Assembly: GCF_049200465.1 (NCBI RefSeq)
Contig: NZ_CP120836.1
Span: forward strand, 434,001 to 498,000
Direction of reading: 5' to 3'
Length of the DNA: 64,000 bases
Origin: Leptothermofonsia sp049200465
GTDB lineage: Bacteria; Cyanobacteriota; Cyanobacteriia; Leptolyngbyales; Leptolyngbyaceae
The notes below the pieces were generated by a model that worked only from the letters and a program-made list of their open reading frames with translations, was not told the DNA's origin and did no database searches. A program made the position numbers and the translations under genes. This document shows positions 44,943 to 53,192 of the stretch, one piece after another. Positions within the stretch are counted from its first letter, which is position 1. Each line of letters starts with the position of its first letter.

Positions 44943-45127
44943 GAATATTAGTAAACCCAGGATAAGCTCTACAACCTGCTCATGGCGGGTAAAGGGGCAC
45001 CTAACCACTTTTTCACTTTGCAATATTCTCAACTGAACCTCTCGAATCATTTTGTTAGCATGCTGCAGCCCCCATTCCGCACTTGCAACTGGCACAAAAG
45101 GAATTAAGGTGCCCTCAACATGGCAAG
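44943..45127. other. Intergenic region with a possible coding remnant
   Basis: The minus strand reads IPFVPVASAEWGLQHANKMI and REVQLRILQSEKVVRCPFTR without a clear start; it may be a fragment of an unidentified protein. Not enough for a gene call. Confidence 0.3.
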
Positions 45128-45175
45128 TATAGCTGTCGCCAAGTTGCTTAGGACATTAGTTTTAAAGAGACAGTA
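45128..45175 (+). repeat. Truncated family A MITE
   Basis: TATAGCTGTCGCCAAGTTGC TTAGGACATTAG is one end only. The same TATAGCTGTCGCC end occurs at 50322 and 51883. Confidence 0.7.
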
Positions 45176-45228
45176 TCACGGTTCGCAGGTGAACCATTTC
45201 TCTTAAGTGGGATAGAGATAGTGTTTGT

Positions 45229-45343
45229 TATAGCTCTACGCGGGTGCGTTAGGACATTGGAATTAGAGAGGGAGTGGGGGCTGCTCCCCCAGCCAGGGGT
45301 TCCACCCCTGCACCCTGTCCTAACCATAATGACTACCGCTATA
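45229..45343 (+). repeat. Family A MITE, full copy
   Basis: TATAGCTCTACGCGGGTGCG to ATGACTACCGCTATA, core GGGGGCTGCTCCCCC and AGGGGTTCCACCCCT. Confidence 0.88.
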
Positions 45344-45448
45344 TTTTTCGAGGTGCCCTATAGCCATAGTCATTGGACTTAAGGTGGGATGCAGAGATGA
45401 AATCCCTGATTGGAACTGCGCCCTCCTTCTTAAGGTATTAACCATTAA

Positions 45449-45488
45449 GCTTTGACAGTATACACGCTTAAGTGTATACTGTCAAAGC
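45449..45488. promoter_or_regulatory. Symmetric bidirectional promoter-like palindrome
   Basis: A 17-bp perfect inverted repeat, GCTTTGACAGTATACAC (45449-45465) against GTGTATACTGTCAAAGC (45472-45488), with six bases between. On the plus strand it carries TTGACA (45452-45457) and TATACT (45475-45480) spaced by exactly 17 bp. The same pair exists on the minus strand (TTGACA at 45485-45480, TATACT at 45462-45457). It precedes the ATG at 45514 by 25 bp. An operator or dimer-binding role is also possible. Confidence 0.8.
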
Positions 45489-45513
45489 AGTTAATTCAAT
45501 TGTTGAGGATCGA

Positions 45514-45765
45514 ATGCCCACTAATTTTCTCATTTATGCCAGTGAAGCCACTTCTCCATCTGTTGTCAAAGAACCTGTTGAACCACCGCCAGAGCGAGAA
45601 TCACTGCGAATCTTAGTCATTGGTTCTCGTCGGGGTGTTACTGGTGCCGTTCAAACACTCCACCGGCTCCGTTTTGCCGAAGTCGGAGAATGGAGCCCTC
45701 TAATGCCAGGGCCCAATCCGGGTGAGGTTATGAGTATCCTGACCTGCTATATCCTGGCAGAATGA
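45514..45765 (+). CDS. Conserved cyanobacterial hypothetical protein
   Basis: 83 residues from the ATG at 45514 (the frame extends upstream into the palindrome). The N terminus is MPTNFLIYASEATSPSVVKE with a Pro-rich linker, then the conserved core LRILVIGSRRGVTGAVQTLH and RFAEVGEWSPLMPGPNPGEV MSIL. I recall this GEWSP motif from small proteins in many cyanobacteria; function unknown. The palindromic promoter lies just upstream and is the only regulated-looking element near it. Confidence 0.65.
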   Translation: MPTNFLIYASEATSPSVVKEPVEPPPERESLRILVIGSRRGVTGAVQTLHRLRFAEVGEWSPLMPGPNPGEVMSILTCYILAE

Positions 45766-45773
45766 ACTGGTGG

Positions 45774-45841
45774 AATGAAGCGGATCCTTACTTATTCTTT
45801 CAAATGGCGCGCCATCCGTAATTTCCCCCAGTCGCTTCATT
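45774..45841. repeat. Nested inverted repeat
   Basis: AATGAAGCG (45774-45782) faces CGCTTCATT (45833-45841). The interval contains the perfect 12-bp palindrome ATGGCGCGCCAT (45804-45815). It follows the 45514 gene and could form a cruciform or terminator. Confidence 0.7.
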
Positions 45842-45941
45842 AAAAATTTAAGTTGATTCAAGTAATCAATAAAACATCAGGAATTTTTCAGTAGATACCT
45901 AAAAAACAGTATAAGGTAAAACAATGTACTTGAAGTTCCTT

Positions 45942-45987
45942 AAATGTCTACTGATTACACCAGCAAATGTCTACTGATTACACCAGC
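45942..45987 (+). repeat. 23-bp tandem duplication at a start codon
   Basis: AAATGTCTACTGATTACACCAG C occurs at 45942-45964 and 45965-45987. Each copy contains an ATG. The first (45944) is out of frame with the protein; the second (45967) is the real start. Confidence 0.9.
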
Positions 45988-47958
45988 AGTAACCACGGTG
46001 CTAATCCGTACAATGTGCAAAGTTCCTATGCAGGTTTGAATTCTCCACCGCCGCCTGCTCAGGCAGTTGCGCCAACAGGAGAGCAAACTGGCCCTTTGTC
46101 TGCTCCAATTCCTGGTTATTCTGGGCTTTCGCAATCCTCCAGTCAGGTGCGGGCCGACTTCAATAACAATGGACAAGACGACATACTGTGGCGAAACTAT
46201 GCAACGGGTCAGAATGTTGTTTGGTTTCTGAACGGAACGGAATTAACTAGCTATGCCTACCTGGCTCCCGTAGGCGATCTGAATTGGCGCATTCAGGGAA
46301 CTGGGGATTTCACCGGAGATAACAAAACAGACATTCTCTGGCGCAATTCTGTTACAGGGGAGAATGTTATTTGGGTGATGAATGGCACCCAGCTTGCTTC
46401 GGTGACTTACTTAGTTCCAGTTGGAGATTTGAACTGGCAAGTTCAGGGGATTGCGGACTTTACGGGCGATAACCGAGTAGATATTTTGTGGCGGAACTAT
46501 TCCACCGGGCAAAACGTAGTCTGGGCGATGAATGGTACGGCTCTGGCTTCAGTCTCTTACTTAACTGATGTACCTGGGGTTAATCTGAGAGTTCAAGCAA
46601 CTGGAGATTTCAATCGGGATGGAAGGGCGGATATTCTTTGGCGAAACTATCTATCTGGAGAGAATTTAGTCTGGTTGATGAATGGTTTAGAGGTTATGAG
46701 TGCAGGCTATGTAATGCCTGCTCCTGACCTGAACTGGCAAATTGGGGGAGCCAGTGATTTCAATAATGATGGAAATGTTGATATTCTCTGGCGCAATTCG
46801 GCTTCAGGGCAAAATGTGGTCTGGTTCATGAATGGGCTGGCATTTAATGGAGTCGGGTCGCTGACGGCAGTGCCAGATCTTAACTGGCAAACTGGTCTCC
46901 AAAACCTTCCTACCTATAGCCCGGTCAGTATCACTAATCTTTCCTTTAGTGGCAGAGAAGGGGATTACGGACAGTTTCAAATCCGGTTGAACCAGGCTCC
47001 TCTGGGAACTACCAGCCTTACGTTTTTCACAGGAAACTTTCTGGTCGTGGATGCGGATAATACGATCGCTAACGGTACCCAAAACTCAATTGCATTTACA
47101 TCTGCCGATTGGTTCTTGCCCCGCACGGTTTCATTTATTGCTGAGGTCGATGGTTCCAGCCGCGATCGCCTGATGGGAAATACGATTTCCTATTCGTTAA
47201 GCGGTGGTTTGTCTGGTAGCGGTACTTATGACCTGGGTGCTTCTATGAATACCTACGCCCCTGACCCCACCCAATTCAATATCGATTTAGACTTTCGCAA
47301 TGACTCAATTGGTTTCTGGACTCCAGCGCGGCGAGCGATTGCTCAAAGAGCCGCCAATGACTGGGCAGTCGCCATCGCAAACGAATGGGCTGACTTTCAG
47401 CTGAACAACTCCCTCAATCGGTTAGAAACGGCATCGGGTCGGCCCTACAGTTTTACTAGCAAGCGCTTTGTTGATGATTTGCTGATCTTCGTCAATCTCT
47501 TCCAGGATAGGGAAGGGGCGGAGGCTGGCCTGGGTGGACCGGATTATGAGTTTGGGGGGTGGCCCACCTCACCAACTTTCTATGGCCTCATGCCACGAGT
47601 TGGGCAAATTGCCATCAGCCCAACCGTGTTTGCCAATCGGCCTGACAATGAACTTTATCAGGTTGTTTCCCACGAGATTGGACATGTCCTGGGGCTAGTA
47701 GGGCTGAACTGGATTGGCAACAGGCAAACTGATCAAACTAATCCCGAAACAGCAGTTTTCCGGGGTGAGTACTCCAGGCAGGTATTTGGCGAATACATTC
47801 CTCTACGCTCTCAGGATGGAGGCGACTTCTATCACCCGGCTGCCAGGGTTCCTTCCATCATGTCCTACCGATACCTCTACAGGTTACCTAAACCCAGCCA
47901 GATCGATTTTGCCATGCTGGCAGATAGCGGTTATCGCGTCTATGGTATTAATGCTTAG
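45967..47958 (+). CDS. FG-GAP/VCBS-type repeat protein with metalloprotease-like domain
   Basis: 663 residues. Residues about 55-320 are five tandem repeats of about 50 residues, each DILWRNYATGQNVVWF-NG followed by DLNW and a D-rich loop (DFTGDNKTD), as in FG-GAP propellers that bind calcium. A beta-rich region (about 322-440) resembles a Calx-beta/cadherin-type domain. The last third has HEIGHVLGL at residue 569 with the two zinc His and the Glu, and a Met-turn-like SIMSY, as in matrixin-type metallopeptidases, but the expected third His is a Gly. No signal peptide is evident. The stop interleaves with the stop of the convergent gene (TTAG). Likely surface or secreted; see the paralogous locus at 61033. 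Confidence 0.88.
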   Translation: MSTDYTSSNHGANPYNVQSSYAGLNSPPPPAQAVAPTGEQTGPLSAPIPGYSGLSQSSSQVRADFNNNGQDDILWRNYATGQNVVWFLNGTELTSYAYLAPVGDLNWRIQGTGDFTGDNKTDILWRNSVTGENVIWVMNGTQLASVTYLVPVGDLNWQVQGIADFTGDNRVDILWRNYSTGQNVVWAMNGTALASVSYLTDVPGVNLRVQATGDFNRDGRADILWRNYLSGENLVWLMNGLEVMSAGYVMPAPDLNWQIGGASDFNNDGNVDILWRNSASGQNVVWFMNGLAFNGVGSLTAVPDLNWQTGLQNLPTYSPVSITNLSFSGREGDYGQFQIRLNQAPLGTTSLTFFTGNFLVVDADNTIANGTQNSIAFTSADWFLPRTVSFIAEVDGSSRDRLMGNTISYSLSGGLSGSGTYDLGASMNTYAPDPTQFNIDLDFRNDSIGFWTPARRAIAQRAANDWAVAIANEWADFQLNNSLNRLETASGRPYSFTSKRFVDDLLIFVNLFQDREGAEAGLGGPDYEFGGWPTSPTFYGLMPRVGQIAISPTVFANRPDNELYQVVSHEIGHVLGLVGLNWIGNRQTDQTNPETAVFRGEYSRQVFGEYIPLRSQDGGDFYHPAARVPSIMSYRYLYRLPKPSQIDFAMLADSGYRVYGINA

Positions 47959-49431
47959 GGATTTAAGGTTCTTATCGTCAGAACCTGAGGTGGGGTTGAA
48001 TCGGGTGGATAGAGGAAATCAAACTGGATGAGGCGGCGATCGCCCTTTTCCATCTTCATTAATACCAGGGGTTCTCCCATCTGTCCCCGTCGCTGTACCA
48101 GATGAACGTAGCGGGTCTGTGGCAATCCCCGATCATCAGTATAGCGGAGGCGAACGGTACCCCGAAAAAACACCTGCCTGGGTAATGGTTCGAAGAAGCG
48201 AAGCCCATCTTTTGAGAGTGTATCTTCTTTGATGGGAGTTTCAAGGGCGATCGCAACCGTTTGAGTTTGCTCTGTTGCATTTCGCAATGGCAACGTCAGG
48301 CTGTACTCTACTGCATAGTTTCCATGAGCCTGGTAGGCTGTATCAGAATAGCGAGCAATCATGGGAGCCGTCTGCACCTGCTTCGTTCCCAGCGTTCCCT
48401 TCAATAGAGTGCTGAGTCCGTAGGAGAAAGCCTGGCCGGGCTGGGGGGATGCTGAGATACCAGTTTGCTAAGGGTGCTTTGGGGTCATCCACAATTTGGG
48501 TTTGCCACTGGGAACCTTTGGAAACCCCAGCCACACGGCCATAGATGATTTGTCCTTTGGTCTGCTCTAGGGGAGTGGGGGGGGGGGGTGTCGCGTGGAC
48601 CTGCCAGGTTACCTGTTTGCAATAGTGTCTGCCATTCTTCTAAAGTGGGAGCCTGTTCACTACCATCGGTATTTTGCGTTGCAAATTTTGCCAGGCTGGC
48701 TGCGTAAACTGGACCACTACTCCAGAGCCGGAGCAAAGTAGAACGTCCATTAATGGGAGGCGTCAGCGTTTTGACTGGAATTGGCAGATTTAACAATAAC
48801 TCACTCTTTCCTGGCGGAATCACTATTTGCGCCGGAAAGCCTTCCTGCCGTTTTCCTCTCAAAACCTCATTCATGGCGCGGCTACCGGGTCCAGCATAAA
48901 CTGTTCCTAGAGGATTATCGACGTAGGGCGGTAGCTCAATGAAAGGGGCATCGGGCTGACTGAGGTAGCTGGCGGCACTCAAGATCGCGACGGATACCGG
49001 TTGAGTGCCTGGATTGTGCAGCAGAATGCCCAGGTAGAGAGTCCGCAGATCTTCAGAAGTTCTGGCTTTGGCAATGTGGTGGGCGAAGACATCAAACCGC
49101 TGTTGAAACAACACATTCAGGTGAGCAGCAGGGGTTCTCATGCCCTGAGGCGAAAAGGTGGAGAGCAAAATCCCCCCTCTTCCTGAACCAGTTCGGGGCT
49201 ATTGCTGTTGAACATCAGAATAGAGTCCAGTTTCCCTGGCAGCACCCGCACTTCTTGGGGAACAACGAATTCTTGAGGGGTGGGGGTAGGGGTGGGGGCA
49301 GGAGAGGCTTGTGCCAAAACGGAAGTTAGAAAGAAGGGCATCATAGAGACAGTTGTCGTAGCGATCGCGGCTTCCCATGATACCGGCTTTACGGCAACGA
49401 CTAAACCCTTACCGTAAAATTTGGACTCCAT
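47955..49431 (-). CDS. DUF3370-like secreted protein, broken by homopolymer shifts
   Basis: Close paralogue of the intact gene at 59218-60672. Frame 1 (49431-49138) has a signal-like FFLTSVLAQA, a Pro/Thr-rich linker, and VLPGKLDSILMFNSNSPELV. Frame 2 (about 49170-48590) has FSPQGMRTPAAHLNVLFQQR and GPGSRAMNEVLRGKRQEGFP. A short piece has GRVAGVSKGSQW. The last frame (to 47955) has YSDTAYQAHGNYAVEYSLTL and FDFLYPPDSTPPQVLTIRTL. Breaks fall in a six-C run at 49172-49177, a 12-G run at 48577-48588 and a six-G run at 48443-48448. The last two are repaired by deleting one base; the first needs one added or two removed. DUF3370 is assigned from memory; function unknown. Confidence 0.85.
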
Positions 49432-49796
49432 TCAGCCCAACGTCAACCACACTGCCCTGGAACAGGTTGAGCAACTGTTGAGCGATCGCTACCCCATCTG
49501 GCAAGAAATCATCAGACACCTTAAAGCTGACAAAAAACTGGGGAGAATTCAGCGCTGTCCATGTTACTCCCGATTCTACTGCCGACATTCCCGATGATTC
49601 CACCCTGGGAGTCTGGTTAATGGTGCTCTATTCCCAACATCCCCATCACAAAAGCACTGAAGACAGCCCCGCTCGCCAATGGGTCGAGAACGCTCTGACT
49701 CATAAGGGCAGCAGTCCCCGTTACTACAAAACACGCTCCTGTTTCTAGCGCCGGATCAAGCCAAATTAGAAAACCTGGAACGCAACAAGGTTGCTA
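49418..49796 (+). pseudogene. C-terminal remnant of a DUF499-like ATPase
   Basis: Plus-strand fragment reading EQVEQLLSDRYPIWQEIIRH, then EFSAVHVTPDSTADIPDDST, LGVWLMVLYSQHPHHKSTED, WVENALTHKGSSPRYYKNT and LLFLAPDQAKLENLERNKV. A six-A run (49532-49537) and a four-A run (49728-49731) break the frame. The PDSTADIPDD and LFLAPDQAKLE motifs resemble DUF499-type ATPases, which often accompany DNA modification or defence systems; the assignment is from memory and moderate. The N-terminal ATPase part is missing. It lies between the start of the DUF3370 gene and the end of pcp. Confidence 0.5.
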
Positions 49797-50300
49797 ACCC
49801 ACTTGCTGAAGAATCGCTAAAAAGTCTTCGAGAATCAATTCTAGATTGGACTCATTTAAGACAGGGACATGGACAAATAGACATTGGCGATCCGGATGGT
49901 TTTCCTGCAAATGCTTGAGAACGGAATAGTAGAGGAAGTTGCAAACGAATTGACCTGCATTGTGGCTCACGCTGGAAACAGTGAGGTTTTTGACCAACCC
50001 TTCGACATTAATGGTAGTTGGAATGGTTTCCCCCTCATAATGGCCGTTGGATTCGGCAGTCAAAAGCCTTCGTTGCTCTGCCATACCGCAACAAATCACC
50101 ATTTCTGGCTGTAGCTCGTCGATTTTGGAAATTACGGTTTCAGGCGCAAGCTGAAAATCCACTGGCAATTTGCGCAGGCAGTGGACATGGGCAGGCATCA
50201 AGTTCCGGTTAAGCAGTTCGGCAACCAAATCATCGGAGGAATTGGAGACGTGGTGTGGCTTCCAGATGTCAAAAGAAGTGAGCAAGATTGATTGGCTCAT
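49794..50300 (-). CDS. Pyroglutamyl-peptidase I family protein
   Basis: 168 residues. Removes N-terminal pyroglutamate from peptides (cysteine peptidase, clan CF). MSQSILLTSFDIWKPHHVSN is the conserved start, CCGMAEQRRLLTAESNG holds the Glu position, VSHNAGQFVCNFLYYSVLKH contains the catalytic Cys, and LFVHVPVL the His. It is shorter than most family members (about 210), mainly by loop losses, and its exact substrate is not certain. Start ATG at 50300, just downstream of a family A repeat end. The upstream gap contains several repeats. Confidence 0.82.
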   Translation of the reverse strand: MSQSILLTSFDIWKPHHVSNSSDDLVAELLNRNLMPAHVHCLRKLPVDFQLAPETVISKIDELQPEMVICCGMAEQRRLLTAESNGHYEGETIPTTINVEGLVKNLTVSSVSHNAGQFVCNFLYYSVLKHLQENHPDRQCLFVHVPVLNESNLELILEDFLAILQQVG

Positions 50301-50321
50301 GGGAAGTTGTGATTTGCAAAC

Positions 50322-50345
50322 TATAGCTGTCGCCAGGTTATAGCA
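50322..50345 (+). repeat. Truncated family A repeat end
   Basis: TATAGCTGTCGCCAGGTTATA matches the 45128 and 51883 ends. It lies 22 bp upstream of the pcp-like start. Confidence 0.55.
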
Positions 50346-50454
50346 ATTTGATTGTTAAATGCGACAGATCAAGGCTTTGAGAAGCCAGAAACCAGAAGTC
50401 AGATTTATTCTGGCTCCTGGCTTCTTCATTAAGGCATCTGCCGTCAAAATTGTT
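50346..50454. other. Intergenic stretch
   Basis: Contains AGAAGCCAGAAACCAGAAGTC facing GGCTCCTGGCTTCTTC (about 50380-50424), an inverted repeat with a stem of about 10 bp. No gene is seen. Confidence 0.4.
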
Positions 50455-50570
50455 TATAGCTCTACGCAGGTGCTTTAGGACATTGGAATTAGAGAGGGAG
50501 TGGAGGCTTCGCCGCCAGCCAGGGGTTCCACCCCTGCACCCCGTCCTAACCATAAATGACTACCGCTATA
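50455..50570 (+). repeat. Family A MITE, full copy
   Basis: TATAGCTCTACGCAGGTGCT to ATGACTACCGCTATA, with core GGAGGCTTCGCCGCC (partly mutated) and AGGGGTTCCACCCCT. Confidence 0.87.
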
Positions 50571-50672
50571 AACCGGTATTACTCTTAGAACACTGGGTTT
50601 AGAGGGGGGGCTCGCCCCCAGCCAGGGGTGGAACTCCTTCACCCCGTCCTAAAGCTTAGTGACTATAGCTAT
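50571..50672 (+). repeat. Family A-like MITE, adjacent degenerate copy
   Basis: Directly follows the previous copy. Core GGGGGGGCTCGCCCCC and AGGGGTGGAACTCCTT, then ACCCCGTCCTAAAGC, ending GTGACTATAGCTATA. Together with the previous copy it forms a tandem pair. Confidence 0.7.
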
Positions 50673-50710
50673 ACAATTTGAAATAGCACAGACCAGAGAG
50701 GGTAAAGGCA

Positions 50711-51355
50711 ATGCCTGTAATTGCGGTGGTTGATTATGATATGGGAAACCTCCATTCAGCCTGTAAAGGACTGGAAAATGCAGGGGCAACTCCCAGAGTG
50801 ACCGATTCTCCAGTGGAGCTGGAGCGTGCTGATGCAATTGTGCTGCCTGGCGTGGGAGCATTTGACCCAGCAGTCCAGCATTTGCGTTCTCGCCATCTGG
50901 AGCAGCCAATTAAACAGGCGATCGCCTCCGGCAAACCCTTTCTCGGCATCTGCCTGGGTCTGCAAATCCTGTTTGATTCCAGTGAAGAGGGCAACGAACC
51001 TGGATTAGGTATCATTCCTGGAACAGTCAGACGATTTCACCACGAGCCGGGAATAACGATTCCCCACATGGGCTGGAACCAGTTGCAGTTTATCCAACCC
51101 AATCTTTCGTTGTGGCAGCAGTTGCCACCCAATCCCTGGGTGTATTTCGTCCACTCTTATTATGTTGATCCTATCGATCCAACTGTGCGGGCAGCGACCA
51201 TTACCCACGGAACTCAAACAGTAACCGCTGCTATTGCCCGTGACAATCTGATGGCTGTCCAGTTTCACCCAGAGAAGTCCTCCACTGCGGGACTCCAGAT
51301 ACTGGCAAATTTTGTTCGTCTGGTAAAAGCAAAGCAACTGGTTACCGTTTCTTGA
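50711..51355 (+). CDS. hisH: Imidazole glycerol phosphate synthase, glutamine amidotransferase subunit
   Basis: Histidine pathway: supplies ammonia to HisF. 214 residues. Class I amidotransferase features: DYDMGNLHSACKGLENAG (about 7-24), PGVGAFD, the nucleophile in GICLGLQILFD (about 78-88), HMGWNQLQF and the FVHSYYVDP motif, and the catalytic HisxGlu in VQFHPEKS (about 193-200). ATG 50711. Its TGA overlaps the ATG of rsmD (TGATG). Confidence 0.95.
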   Translation: MPVIAVVDYDMGNLHSACKGLENAGATPRVTDSPVELERADAIVLPGVGAFDPAVQHLRSRHLEQPIKQAIASGKPFLGICLGLQILFDSSEEGNEPGLGIIPGTVRRFHHEPGITIPHMGWNQLQFIQPNLSLWQQLPPNPWVYFVHSYYVDPIDPTVRAATITHGTQTVTAAIARDNLMAVQFHPEKSSTAGLQILANFVRLVKAKQLVTVS

Positions 51356-51906
51356 TGAGTTTGAGAATCTACGGCAATCGTGCCCTCAAAACACTGCCCG
51401 GACAGGCAACCCGCCCAACGTCCTCAAGAGTACGGGAGGCTCTGTTTAACATCTGGCAGGGCACGATCGCCAATTGTCATTGGCTTGACCTCTGTGCAGG
51501 CAGTGGTGCTATGGGAGCAGAAGCTCTCTGCCGCGGTGCCCGATACGTTGTGGGGATCGAGCAATCAGCCCGTGCCTGTGCCGTCATCCGGCAAAACTGG
51601 CAAAAGGTGGCAAAGGATGGGCAAGCCTTTCAGGTAATCCAGGGCGATGTTGTTCGGCAGATTAAAACCCTGGCAGGACAGTCCTTTGACCGAATTTACT
51701 TTGACCCCCCCTATGCCAGTGAATTGTATGAGCCAGTTATCGCTACGATCGCCCAATACCATCTCCTAGCTGCTCAAGGAGAACTCGCTGTGGAACATGC
51801 TCCCAACCATTCAGCCATCCCGACTCCAGTTTCATTTGAGATCTGCCGTCAGAAGGTTTATGGGAATACCGCATTGACATTTTATAGCTGTCGCCAGGTT
51901 GCTTAG
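51355..51906 (+). CDS. rsmD: 16S rRNA (guanine966-N2)-methyltransferase
   Basis: Methylates G966 of 16S rRNA. 183 residues. MSLRIYGNRALKTLPGQATR is the conserved N terminus, DLCAGSGAMGAEALCRGA (about 38-55) the SAM-binding site, and YFDPPYASELYEP (about 121-133) the catalytic DPPY motif. Translationally coupled to hisH. The last residues (YSCRQVA) and the stop codon are encoded by the TATAGCTGTCGCCAGGTTGC TTAG end of a MITE, so the native C terminus was replaced. Confidence 0.93.
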   Translation: MSLRIYGNRALKTLPGQATRPTSSRVREALFNIWQGTIANCHWLDLCAGSGAMGAEALCRGARYVVGIEQSARACAVIRQNWQKVAKDGQAFQVIQGDVVRQIKTLAGQSFDRIYFDPPYASELYEPVIATIAQYHLLAAQGELAVEHAPNHSAIPTPVSFEICRQKVYGNTALTFYSCRQVA

Positions 51907-51965
51907 AACATTGGTTTTAAGGGGGGGTTGGGGCTTCGCCCCCAGCCAAGGCTCCACCCCCTCAC
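51883..51965 (+). repeat. Family A MITE overlapping rsmD 3' end
   Basis: TATAGCTGTCGCCAGGTTGC followed by TTAGAACATTGG, then GGGGCTTCGCCCCC and a CCAAGGCTCCACCCC core. The right end is degenerate. Confidence 0.72.
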
Positions 51966-51992
51966 TCCATCACTCATCCACCCCCCTCACTC

Positions 51993-52499
51993 CTATCCTT
52001 GCCGAAGCTGGCTAACCAGATGCTTGAGTTCTGGCAGGATCAACTTTTCCATGGCAAGGGTAACCGCGTTGGTAGAGCCGGGAAGGGAGAATACCAGTTT
52101 CGTTTGAAAGACTCCAGCGATCGCCCGTGATGCGATCGCCCGTGAACCGATTTCTTGATAACTCAGCCAGCGAAATAGCTCACCAAATCCCGGCAAGGTC
52201 TTTTCTAGTAATCTCTCAATCGCATCATAGGTGGTATCTCTGGGGGCAATGCCAGTCCCCCCATTGAAAATCAATGCATCTAAATCAGAGCGTTGACTAA
52301 GGGCTTCCAGGTGCGATCGAATCTGATCGGGGTCATCTTTCACAACGGCGTATGCCACCACCCCATGTCCTGCGGCTTCCAGAAGTTGCTGAATTCGCTG
52401 CCCACTTTTATCGGTTTCAATGGTGCGCGTATCACTCACCGTAAGCACGGCACAACTAACCACAAGTTCAACTGGGTCAGGATGGGGGATGGTAGACAT
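51993..52499 (-). CDS. moaB: Molybdenum cofactor biosynthesis protein B
   Basis: MoaB/MogA-family molybdopterin-binding protein, 168 residues. CAVLTVSDTRTIETDKSGQ (about 15-33), GHGVVAYAVVKDD, and the signature LIFNGGTGIAPRDTTYDAI (about 77-95) are visible, plus FSLPGSTNAVTLAMEKLI near the C terminus. Stand-alone; whether it is MoaB- or MogA-like in activity (adenylylation) cannot be told. Start ATG 52499. Confidence 0.9.
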   Translation of the reverse strand: MSTIPHPDPVELVVSCAVLTVSDTRTIETDKSGQRIQQLLEAAGHGVVAYAVVKDDPDQIRSHLEALSQRSDLDALIFNGGTGIAPRDTTYDAIERLLEKTLPGFGELFRWLSYQEIGSRAIASRAIAGVFQTKLVFSLPGSTNAVTLAMEKLILPELKHLVSQLRQG

Positions 52500-52596
52500 G
52501 GAATTTCAAAATTTTCAAAGAACGCTCTGATAGGTGGGGGCACACCAAACAGTGCACCCCCAAACATTTCTGAGACAGACAACTCGGTAAATAAAA

Positions 52597-52938
52597 TCAC
52601 TCAGATTTGTTCAGCCCCAACCCATGCTCTTCAGCATAGCGGTTCATAAAACGGATGAAACGGTCAAACTCGTCTGCTGACTTCATGAGCAAAACAGCTT
52701 CAATCGCTTCAGGCTGACCGTTGACAAATCGAGCTTTTACTTCACGGGAAGTAATCTCGCCTTCATCATCAATCAAATACATCCCAGTAATTTCTTCAGT
52801 GCTATCCTGGTTGAGCGCTTTTGGATTTTGAAAGTAGAAGGTTGCGGTCCCATTACTGCCATCGCGCGATCGCGTTACGCGGACATCAGGCACTACTTCC
52901 TCATCAATTCCTCTTGAAAACTGAATTCGAGCTGTCAT
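52597..52938 (-). CDS. psb28: Photosystem II assembly protein Psb28
   Basis: 113 residues from the ATG at 52938, preceded by GAGGAAT; ten further residues upstream are in frame but not family-like. MTARIQFSRGIDEEVVPDVR, then FYFQNPKAL, GMYLIDDEGEI and FVNGQPEAIEAVLLM are the Psb28 family. It binds the cytosolic face of PSII assembly intermediates (RC47) and modifies the QA/QB region transiently (known). It lies 98 bp upstream of the moaB stop side and is transcribed in the same direction, without clear functional link. Confidence 0.95.
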   Translation of the reverse strand: MTARIQFSRGIDEEVVPDVRVTRSRDGSNGTATFYFQNPKALNQDSTEEITGMYLIDDEGEITSREVKARFVNGQPEAIEAVLLMKSADEFDRFIRFMNRYAEEHGLGLNKSE

Positions 52939-53192
52939 ATTCCTCAATGAAATTTTAGTGATGGGCAAGACATTATCCTCCCATCATACGGAACCAGAGT
53001 GAAATAGGTAAACCAGGATACGAAGTGGCAAGTAGGGTGAGCAGTCAGAAGTCAGAGAGGGGAAAGGCAAAAGGCGAAAGGAGTGATGGAGTGGAAGGGT
53101 GGGTGAGTGGGTGAGTAGGAGTGTGGTGGAGTAGGGGCGTAGGAGTGTGATGGAGTAAGGGATATAAAGAGCAATCCCCCCATCCCCCCCAT

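Noticed and set aside
44886..45095. Minus-strand 69-codon frame after rbcS
   Set aside because: It runs through the family D hairpin and stays unidentified; noted only as a possible remnant.
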